Position numbers and translations under genes: made by a program | Notes under the pieces: model-generated | What the model was told of the DNA's origin: nothing | Databases searched by the model: none | What the model saw: the letters and a program-made list of their open reading frames with translations, nothing else | Part shown: one piece after another, positions 53,721 through 60,547 of the stretch | How the letters are laid out: each line of letters starts with the position of its first letter | Numbering within the stretch: the stretch's first letter is position 1 | Assembly (NCBI RefSeq): GCF_003173055.1 | Contig: NZ_QGLF01000003.1 | Location: forward strand, 475,356-539,355 | DNA: 64,000 bases | From: Zavarzinia compransoris | GTDB taxonomy: Bacteria > Pseudomonadota > Alphaproteobacteria > Zavarziniales > Zavarziniaceae | Direction of reading: 5' to 3'

Positions 53721-54431
53721 TCAGACCAGGACGTGGCCGCCGTCGCCGAGCAATGTCGTGCCGGTCAGGATCGGCGTCGTCATCGCGGTCAGGTAGAGCC
53801 GGGCGATGTCGTCCGCGCTGGCGATGCGGCGGGCGGGCAGGACTGCCGCCACCGTCTCGAAATAGGCATGGCGCTTCTCCGCCGGCAGGCCGGCCCAGAG
53901 CGGCGTGTCCACCAGGCCGGGCGAGACCACGTTCACCCGGACGGGCGCGAGTTCCAGGGCGAGGCCGCGGGCCAGCCCCTCGATCGCGGCATTGATCGCC
54001 CCGGCGATGACGCGGCCGGCGGCCGGCCGCTGGGCAAAGGCACCGGAGGTCAGGGTCAGGGAACCGGTTTCGGCAATGACGGCCGCGGCGGCGATGCGCC
54101 ACGCCGACCAGAATTTGGCGTTCATGCCGGCCATCGCCGCCTCGATCGGCTGTTTCCGGATCGGGCCGGTGCGGACATCGCCGGCGGTAACCGCGATATG
54201 ATCCCAAATGCCGGTGGCGCCCAGGGCTTCACGGGTCTGCCGGTCGTCGGCGACGTCGAGAACCAGCGTCTCGACCGGGGCCGGCAGGGCGGCAGCCGCC
54301 GCGGCCAGCCGCTCGGCCGAACGGCTGGCGATGGTGACCCGGGCGCCGGCCCGGGCGGCCCGGCCGGCGACGGCAAGCCCGATGCCTGAGCTGCCGCCGA
54401 TCACGAGAACGCGCTGGTCCTGAAGTTCCAT
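53721..54431 (-). CDS. SDR-family protein lacking YxxxK
   Basis: A 236-residue Rossmann-fold SDR. VLVIGGSSGIGLAVAGR at the N terminus is a complete cofactor motif, LDVADD and VSPGLVDTPLW are present. Where the active site YxxxK should be, aligned on AINAAIEGLARGLALEL, Tyr is Ala and Lys is Asn, and the loop is Pro/Gly-rich (QRPAAGRVIAG). It may be a non-classical SDR or cofactor-binding protein. It is divergent from the FadB-like gene across a 42-bp palindrome; its Shine-Dalgarno GGAGG lies inside the palindrome arm. Confidence 0.82.
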   Translation of the reverse strand: MELQDQRVLVIGGSSGIGLAVAGRAARAGARVTIASRSAERLAAAAAALPAPVETLVLDVADDRQTREALGATGIWDHIAVTAGDVRTGPIRKQPIEAAMAGMNAKFWSAWRIAAAAVIAETGSLTLTSGAFAQRPAAGRVIAGAINAAIEGLARGLALELAPVRVNVVSPGLVDTPLWAGLPAEKRHAYFETVAAVLPARRIASADDIARLYLTAMTTPILTGTTLLGDGGHVLV

Positions 54432-54440
54432 CTTGCTTTT

Positions 54441-54482
54441 CCTCCCGCCATATAGTTCGTATGCGTACTATATGGCGGGAGG
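54441..54482. promoter_or_regulatory. 42-bp palindrome with island operator core
   Basis: CCTCCCGCCATATAGT (54441-54456) and ACTATATGGCGGGAGG (54467-54482) are a perfect 16-bp inverted repeat around TCGTATGCGT. The core TTCGTATGCGTA (54456-54467) matches the recurring island motif. Besides operator use, the minus-strand transcript could form a hairpin hiding the Shine-Dalgarno of the 54431 gene. Confidence 0.72.
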
Positions 54483-54519
54483 GCCCGCGGCCACAAGACC
54501 AAGCCGTCAGGAGGAAACG

Positions 54520-55860
54520 ATGACCGACCAGCCGATCTTGCGCGAGTTCCGGATCGAGGACAGCCGCGAGGGCATCATCCATCTCGTCTTCGACATGCCG
54601 GGGCGGACGATGAACGTCTTCTCCAATGCCGCCATTCACGAGATCGGGCGCGTCGCCGACTGGCTGCGCGGCAGCGACGTGCGGGGTGTCGTGCTGCGCT
54701 CGGGCAAGGCGACCGGCTTCTGTGCCGGGGCCGACCTGAACGAATTGGGCGTCGCCTACGACATGATCATGCAGCGCCCGAAGGACGAGCGCACCAAGGT
54801 TGCCTATGATCATTTCTTCCCCTTGAGCCGGGGGCTTCGTGCCCTGGAGACGGCGGGCAAGCCGGTCGCCGTCGTCGTCGACGGGCTGGCGCTCGGCGGC
54901 GGCTGCGAATTCGCGCTCGCCGCCCATTACCGCGTCCTGACCGACAATCCGAAGACGGCGCTGGGCCTGCCGGAATCCCTGGTCGGCCTGCTGCCGGGGG
55001 CGGGCGGGACGCAGCGCATGCCGCGCGTGGTCGGCATCGAGGCCGCTTTGCCGATCCTGCTGGAAGGCGGCCGCTTCTCGCCGGCGACGGCGCTCGCGGC
55101 CGGCCTCGCTCACGAGGTCGTGGCGCCGGAGGCGGCGGTGGCGGCGGCGGAGCGCTGGATCCTGTCCGGGCCCGAGGCGTCCCAGCCCTGGGACCGGCAG
55201 GTGCCGCCGGCCGTGGACGGCAGGGCGGCGGCCGCCCTGCTCGATGCGGCCTGGACGAAGGCCCTGGCCGATCCCGGCGCCTTCTACCCCGCGCCCTTCG
55301 CCATTCTCGACTGTATCCGGGGCGGGATCGAAAAGCCGATGGACCGCGCCATCGAATGGGAGATGACGGTCTTCGCCGGCCTGATCCAGCGGCCCGAGCC
55401 GCGCAACATGATCCAGACCCTGTTCCTCGGCAAGCTGGAGCACGACCGCCGGGCCAAGGCGGGGGCACTGCCCGATGGCCTGGCGGCGGTGACCGCGGCG
55501 GTCCTCGGCGCCTGGCGCGCCGAGGGGGCTGGCGCGGATACGGCGGCGGCCCTGGCGTTCCTCGGCCTCGGCAAGGCGGCGCCGGCGATCCAGGCCGCGG
55601 CACCGGTGCCGGTCGCCGTCCCGGCGCCCACGGGTGGGCATTTCTGGTTCGAGGCGCAGCAGGACGAGCCCGCGCGTACCCTGGCGGCCCGGCTTCTGAT
55701 CGCCTCCGCGCTGGCGGCGGATGCGGTGGCGCCGGCCGATGAAGCCGAGCGGCGCGTGATCGATTACGCCCTGGTCGCCCGCCTCGGCTATCCCGCCTAT
55801 GTCGGCGGGCCGCTGTCGCTCGCCCGCTATCTCGGGCAGGCGCAACGCCTGGTCGCCTGA
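54520..55860 (+). CDS. FadB-like enoyl-CoA hydratase without dehydrogenase Rossmann domain
   Basis: A 446-residue protein. Residues about 1-210 are a crotonase domain with both catalytic Glu kept (GGGCEFALAA and LGLPES). The next part shows the region after the hydratase of FadB/FadJ (PRNMIQTLFLGKLEHDRRAK), and the end shows the last helical part with a LGYPAYVGGPLSLARYLG motif like the 3-hydroxyacyl-CoA dehydrogenase C-terminus. The NAD-binding domain between them (GxGxxG) is missing, so it is a hydratase with relict multifunctional framing. AGGAGGAAACG precedes the ATG at 54520. Confidence 0.82.
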   Translation: MTDQPILREFRIEDSREGIIHLVFDMPGRTMNVFSNAAIHEIGRVADWLRGSDVRGVVLRSGKATGFCAGADLNELGVAYDMIMQRPKDERTKVAYDHFFPLSRGLRALETAGKPVAVVVDGLALGGGCEFALAAHYRVLTDNPKTALGLPESLVGLLPGAGGTQRMPRVVGIEAALPILLEGGRFSPATALAAGLAHEVVAPEAAVAAAERWILSGPEASQPWDRQVPPAVDGRAAAALLDAAWTKALADPGAFYPAPFAILDCIRGGIEKPMDRAIEWEMTVFAGLIQRPEPRNMIQTLFLGKLEHDRRAKAGALPDGLAAVTAAVLGAWRAEGAGADTAAALAFLGLGKAAPAIQAAAPVPVAVPAPTGGHFWFEAQQDEPARTLAARLLIASALAADAVAPADEAERRVIDYALVARLGYPAYVGGPLSLARYLGQAQRLVA

Positions 55861-55895
55861 GGTGAGGAGGGGGCGGCCCGGCCGCCCCGCCCCGC

Positions 55896-56915
55896 TCAGA
55901 CCAGCGAAACGATCGCCTTGCCCAGGTTCTCCCCGCGATAGAGGCCGGCAAGGACGGCGGGGGCGTTTTCCAGCCCCGCCGTGATATCCTCGTCATAGGT
56001 CAGCCGGCCGGCCCGGATCAGGTCGGCGAGGCTGGCCGCCGTCGCCGGGAAGGCGGCCAGATGATCGAAGATCACGAAGCCCGACCAGGACAGGCGCTTG
56101 GTCAGCACCTGGCGCTCGCTGCGCGGGCCCTGGGGCGGTGGCGTCCAATGGGGGATGGAAGCGGTGCCGCATTGGATGATGCGACCGCCCGTGTTCATCA
56201 GCGCCCGCGCCGCATCGCCGATGGCGCCGCCCGTATTGTCGTAGAAAATGTCGATCCCGGCGGGGCAGGCCGCGGCGATATCGGCGGCGATATCGGCCGA
56301 GGCGCGATAATCCACCGCCTGCGCGTAGCCATAGCGCGTGGTTGCCGCCGCAACCTTCTCCGCCGATCCCGTGACCCCGACGGCGCGGCAGCCGGCAAGA
56401 TTGGCCAATTGGCCGACGAAGCTGCCGACGCTGCCCGCCGCGGTCGAAACCAGGACGGTCTCGCCCGCCCGGGGCCGGCCCAGGCTGTGAAAGGCGAGAT
56501 GGGCGGTCAGCCCGTTGATGCCGAGGACGCCGAGGCTGGCGGTCAGCGGCAGGTCGGTCTCGGCCACCAGGCGCAGCACCGCGGCCGTTGTCGTGGTGCA
56601 ATAGTCCTGCCAGCCGAACCAGCCGTAGACGAAGTCGCCGGCGGCATAGCCGGGGGCCCGGCTCTCGACGATCTCGCCGACCGCCAGCGCGCGCATGGCC
56701 GAGCCGAGGGGCACGGGATCGCTGTAATTGCCCTCGTCATTGGCCCAGCCGCGCTGGGCGGGATCGACCGACAGATGATGGTTGCGCATCAGGATCTCGC
56801 CGGCCGCGGGCGGGCGGACGGCGGCGCTCGACAGCGTGAAATGCTCCGGCTGGGGCACGCCCTTGGGGCGGCTGCTCAGGATCACCTGGCGATTGGGGGG
56901 GAAGGGGGTGGGCAT
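55896..56915 (-). CDS. NADP-dependent MDR oxidoreductase (CurA/PTGR-like)
   Basis: A 339-residue zinc-independent medium-chain reductase. LSVDPAQRGWAND at the substrate side, VSTAAGSVGSFVGQLANLAG with AxxGxxG cofactor motif, VTGSAEKV and DIFYDNTGG match the leukotriene B4 dehydrogenase/CurA family that reduces enone-type double bonds, often of CoA or keto substrates. AGGAGGAAACC precedes the ATG. It may saturate ring-ketone or enoyl intermediates. It is divergent from the DUF1302 gene across two operator-like sites. Confidence 0.87.
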   Translation of the reverse strand: MPTPFPPNRQVILSSRPKGVPQPEHFTLSSAAVRPPAAGEILMRNHHLSVDPAQRGWANDEGNYSDPVPLGSAMRALAVGEIVESRAPGYAAGDFVYGWFGWQDYCTTTTAAVLRLVAETDLPLTASLGVLGINGLTAHLAFHSLGRPRAGETVLVSTAAGSVGSFVGQLANLAGCRAVGVTGSAEKVAAATTRYGYAQAVDYRASADIAADIAAACPAGIDIFYDNTGGAIGDAARALMNTGGRIIQCGTASIPHWTPPPQGPRSERQVLTKRLSWSGFVIFDHLAAFPATAASLADLIRAGRLTYDEDITAGLENAPAVLAGLYRGENLGKAIVSLV

Positions 56916-57312
56916 GGTTTCCTCCTGGCCGGGGCCCGGCGTGGCGGTATTTTATAAAAAACAGTACGTACGGCTTGTTTAATCTAAAAACTGAGGCAAT
57001 AGTGGCTGTGCCGGGATCGCGGCGGCACCACCGCTGCCGAAAAGGCCGGGGCATAAGTACATATGTGTATCATCCCTGGGTAAGCGGCAGGGCGTGGGGC
57101 CGGGATCCGTGGCCGCCACGGCCGGCCTTCCGCCGCTGCCTTTGCGAGGGGAAGCAAAAAATGGCCCGAACTTTCGGATAGGCTCTTGGTTCCGCGATCC
57201 GGAGTGTGTTAGTGTCCATATTGATAGTGCGCTAGCGTATTAAAATAAAGCGTACAATTGCCGGCGGAGAAACCGCTGGCCTGGGGGTGGCCGAAGGGCG
57301 CACCGGGAGGAA
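56916..57312. promoter_or_regulatory. Intergenic region with two operator-like motifs
   Basis: This 397-bp divergent gap has TACATATGTGTA (57058-57069) and TGCGCTAGCGTA (57228-57239), two copies of the island motif 170 bp apart. TTGATA (57221-57226), 17 bp, AATAAA (57244-57249) form a promoter whose spacer holds the second copy. No gene was recognised here. Confidence 0.65.
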
Positions 57313-59091
57313 ATGATGCAACAGAACTTCAGGACCCATGTCCTGTCGGCGGCCATGCTTTGCGCCTGCGGGGTGCTTGGGGCCATGCCGGCGGGGGCGG
57401 TGGAATTCCAGGCGGCCGGGGCCGACATCACCTTCTCGACGGTGATCAGCGCCGGCCTGCTGATCCGGGCCGAGGACCCGAGCGGGGAATTCTACGCCGC
57501 CGGCAACCGGGCGGGCGGCTTTTCGTCGACCAGCGCCTATGACGATCCCTCGCTCAACTTCAAGAAGGGCGAGATCGTCTCCAACGTCTACAAGATCTTC
57601 AGCGAATTGAAGGTCGACTACGGCGATTTCGGCGGCACCCTCTCGGCCAAGGCCTGGTACGACCACGAACTCGATTCCGGCGACCGCCGGCACGGCAATA
57701 TCGTCAACGGTTACGCCCCGGGCCGGCCGCTGAGCGACCGCACGTTCGACGACCTGGCCAAATTCAAGGGCTTCGCCCTGATGGATGCCTATGTCCGCGG
57801 CAAGGTCGAGGTCGGCGACATGCCGCTCGAACTGCGCCTCGGCCGCCAGGTCGTGAGCTGGGGCGAGGGGCTGTTCATCGGCGGCGGCATCAATTCGATC
57901 AACCCGATCGACGTCTCCGCCTTCCGCCGCCCGGGGGCGGAACTGAAGGAGGGCCTGCTGCCGGTCGAAATGGCCTATGGCAACATCGGCCTGACCGGCG
58001 ACCTGTCGTTCGAAGCCTTCTACCAGCTGAAATGGGCGCCGACCGTGATCGACGGCTGCGGCACCTATTTCTCGACCGTCGATTCGGTCGCCAAGGGGTG
58101 CAACGGCTTCACCCTGAGCGCGGCGCAGAGCGACCCGACCGGGCTTGCCACCGGCAATGTCGCCAAGCGGGCGGACGATCTCGAGGCCCGCGACGACGGC
58201 CAGTTCGGTTTCGCCCTGCGTTACTACGCGGCGGCCCTCGATGTCGAACTCTCCGCCTATTACATGCGCTATCACAGCCGCGTGCCCTATATCAGCATCT
58301 ACAACACGACGGCAGCCAACGGCGGCGCGCCCTTCATCAACGGCGATCCGCTGGGCGGCAATTTCCGCTATGTCATCGAATTCCCCGAAGACATCAACCT
58401 GTTCGGCCTCGGCTTCTCCACCGTGCTCGGCGGGGTTTCGGTCTTCGGCGAAGCCTCCTACCGGCCGGATATGCCGGTGCAATTGAACGCGAACCACCTG
58501 CTGGCCGCCTTCCGCAGCGGGGGAACATCGGCCCAGTCGCCGCTGTCGCCGGCGGTCGCCGTCGGCTCGGGCGCGCTTTTCCACGGCTATGACGAGGCGG
58601 AACAATACCGGGCCCAGGTCGCGGCCTTCAAGCTGCTGCCACCGGCGCTGGGCGCTGCGGGCATCACCCTGATCGGCGAGGTCGGCTTCGAGGTTCTCGA
58701 CGGCCTGCCGGGCGACCGCCGCTATGGCCGCACCGCGGTCTACGGGCTTTACAACCGCAGCGGAACCTGCGCCGAGACGACGGCCCGGAAATGCGCCGAC
58801 GACGGTTACGTCACCGATTTCTCCTGGGGGTACCGGGCGCGCGGCGTGCTCGACTATCCGGATGCCGTGCTCGGCTGGAACATGAAGCCCTTCCTGTCCT
58901 GGGCCCATGACGTCAACGGCACCGCTTCCGACAGCACCTATCTCGAAGGCCGCATGGCGCTCGGCCTCGGCGTCGATTTCGACAGCGGCGGCTACAGCTT
59001 CGGCACGTCCTATGTCCGCTTCATGGGCGGCGACTACAACTACGGCAAAGATCGCGATTTCGTTTCGATCAACGCGACGGCCCGTTTCTGA
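57313..59091 (+). CDS. DUF1302 outer-membrane protein
   Basis: A 592-residue exported protein (signal peptide LSAAMLCACGVLGAMPAGA, cleavage about residue 29) predicted to form a porin-like beta-barrel. DUF1302 features: SELKVDYGDFGGTLSAKAWYD, LRLGRQVVSWGEGLFI and SINPIDVSAFRRPGAELKE, ending in aromatic Phe. GGAGGAA directly precedes the ATG. DUF1302 and DUF1329 proteins occur as pairs in catabolic clusters for hydrophobic compounds such as steroids and aromatics, and may help them cross the envelope. The role here is inferred from that. Confidence 0.88.
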   Translation: MMQQNFRTHVLSAAMLCACGVLGAMPAGAVEFQAAGADITFSTVISAGLLIRAEDPSGEFYAAGNRAGGFSSTSAYDDPSLNFKKGEIVSNVYKIFSELKVDYGDFGGTLSAKAWYDHELDSGDRRHGNIVNGYAPGRPLSDRTFDDLAKFKGFALMDAYVRGKVEVGDMPLELRLGRQVVSWGEGLFIGGGINSINPIDVSAFRRPGAELKEGLLPVEMAYGNIGLTGDLSFEAFYQLKWAPTVIDGCGTYFSTVDSVAKGCNGFTLSAAQSDPTGLATGNVAKRADDLEARDDGQFGFALRYYAAALDVELSAYYMRYHSRVPYISIYNTTAANGGAPFINGDPLGGNFRYVIEFPEDINLFGLGFSTVLGGVSVFGEASYRPDMPVQLNANHLLAAFRSGGTSAQSPLSPAVAVGSGALFHGYDEAEQYRAQVAAFKLLPPALGAAGITLIGEVGFEVLDGLPGDRRYGRTAVYGLYNRSGTCAETTARKCADDGYVTDFSWGYRARGVLDYPDAVLGWNMKPFLSWAHDVNGTASDSTYLEGRMALGLGVDFDSGGYSFGTSYVRFMGGDYNYGKDRDFVSINATARF

Positions 59092-59105
59092 ATCCGGGAG
59101 GAACA

Positions 59106-60470
59106 GTGAAGGTGAACAGGATCTCTCTCATCGGGGCGGCGCTGGCCGTCCTCGTCGCGGGCGGCGGGCCCGCGCTTGCCAGGATCTCGGAACAGGAGGC
59201 GGCCCGCCTCGGCCAGGACCTGACGCCGGTCGGCGCCGAAAAGGCGGGCAACGCCGACGGTAGCATCCCGGCCTGGGACGGCGGGCTGACGGGCGTGCTG
59301 CCGGGGGTGGTGCCCGGGGTCTCGCGGCCCGATCCCTTTCCGAACGAAAAGCCGCTCTTCACCATCCGGCCGGCGGATATCCCGCGCTACAAGGACAGGC
59401 TGACGCCGGGCCAGATCGCCCTCCTTGAGCGCCACGGCGGCAGTTTCTACATGAATGTCTATCCGACGCACCGGACGGCCGCCCTGCCGCCCGAGGTCTA
59501 TCAGCGGATCAAGGATCAGGCGACCAAGGTGGAACTGGAGGACGGCGGCTACGGCCTTGCCAATCTCGGGCTTTCGACAGTGCCTTTCCCCATTCCGAAG
59601 ACAGGGCAGGAAGCGATCTGGAACCACCTGGTGCGCTATCGCGGCCAGGCGTTCGACCGCCGGGTGATCCAGGCGGTGGTGAAGCGCGACGGCAGCTTCA
59701 CCCCCATGATCTATCACGACCTGCTGACCTTCCGCTCGGGCGTGCCGGAAACGCCCGACAATGCGGATATCGTCCTCAAGATCGTGCAGAAAATCCTGCA
59801 GCCGCAGCAACTGGCCGGCACCACCCTGCTCGGCATCGACCGCGTCAACCCGGTGCGGCAGCCGCGCCAGGCCTGGATGTATAATGCCGGCGCGCGGCGG
59901 GTGATGCGGGCGCCGGAAATCGGCTACGACAACCCGGGCATCGGCGCCGACGGCGCCCGCACCAACGACAATTACGAGATGTTCAACGGCGGTCTCGACC
60001 GCTACGACTGGAAGCTGCTCGGCAAGCGGGAAATCTATATTCCCTATAATGCCAACCGTCTCGATGCCCGCGGCATTCCTTACGAGGACATCCTGAAGCC
60101 CGGCCACCTCAATCCGGACCTGCTGCGTTACGAATTGCACCGGGTCTGGGTGGTCGAGGCGACGCTGAAGGATGGCCTGCGCCATCTCTATGCCCGCCGG
60201 ACCTATTATCTCGACGAGGACAGCTGGTCGATCGTCGGCGGCGAGCATTACGACGGCCGGGGCGAGCTGTGGCGCGTCTCCGAGGCGCATCTGATCCAGT
60301 ACACCGAGGCGACGGTGCCCTTCTACTGCGTGGAGACGCTCTACGATCTGTTGAACGATCGCTACATCGCCTTCGGCATGAACAACAACGAGCCTTACGA
60401 AATCAAATTCGACTGGCGCGCCGACGACGAATTCTACACCCCCTCGAACCTCCGCCGCATCGCCAACTAA
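59106..60470 (+). CDS. DUF1329 LolB-like envelope protein
   Basis: A 454-residue exported protein from a GTG at 59106 with a signal peptide (LIGAALAVLVAGGGPALA) and no lipobox. DUF1329 features: LGQDLTPVGAEKAGNADGSI and IPAWDGGL near the start, YKDRLTPGQ, APEIGYDNPGIG, GKREIYIPYNANR and AFGMNNNEPYEIKF. Length is usual. It is the partner of the DUF1302 gene 14 nt upstream and ends just before a clear terminator. Confidence 0.88.
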   Translation: MKVNRISLIGAALAVLVAGGGPALARISEQEAARLGQDLTPVGAEKAGNADGSIPAWDGGLTGVLPGVVPGVSRPDPFPNEKPLFTIRPADIPRYKDRLTPGQIALLERHGGSFYMNVYPTHRTAALPPEVYQRIKDQATKVELEDGGYGLANLGLSTVPFPIPKTGQEAIWNHLVRYRGQAFDRRVIQAVVKRDGSFTPMIYHDLLTFRSGVPETPDNADIVLKIVQKILQPQQLAGTTLLGIDRVNPVRQPRQAWMYNAGARRVMRAPEIGYDNPGIGADGARTNDNYEMFNGGLDRYDWKLLGKREIYIPYNANRLDARGIPYEDILKPGHLNPDLLRYELHRVWVVEATLKDGLRHLYARRTYYLDEDSWSIVGGEHYDGRGELWRVSEAHLIQYTEATVPFYCVETLYDLLNDRYIAFGMNNNEPYEIKFDWRADDEFYTPSNLRRIAN

Positions 60471-60492
60471 GCCCCTTGGCAAGGCGGAGACT

Positions 60493-60526
60493 GGCCGGTG
60501 GTCCCCCCTGGGACCGCCGGCCTTTT
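60493..60526 (+). terminator. Intrinsic terminator after DUF1329 gene
   Basis: GGCCGGTGGTCCC (60493-60505) pairs with GGGACCGCCGGCC (60510-60522), 13 bp with one G-T pair and a 4-nt loop, followed by TTTT. Confidence 0.9.
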
Positions 60527-60547
60527 CTTTCTTTCTTTCTTTCTTTC
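60523..60547. repeat. (CTTT)5 microsatellite
   Basis: TTTT then five CTTT units and a C form a simple repeat directly at the 3' end of the LuxR gene and inside the T-tract of the DUF1329 terminator. It touches the LuxR stop (60546-60548). Confidence 0.85.

Noticed and set aside
56962-56973. AGTACGTACGG as a further copy of the island operator
   Set aside because: It has overlapping GTAC halves but lacks the 12-bp spacing and does not match the core; kept out of the motif set.
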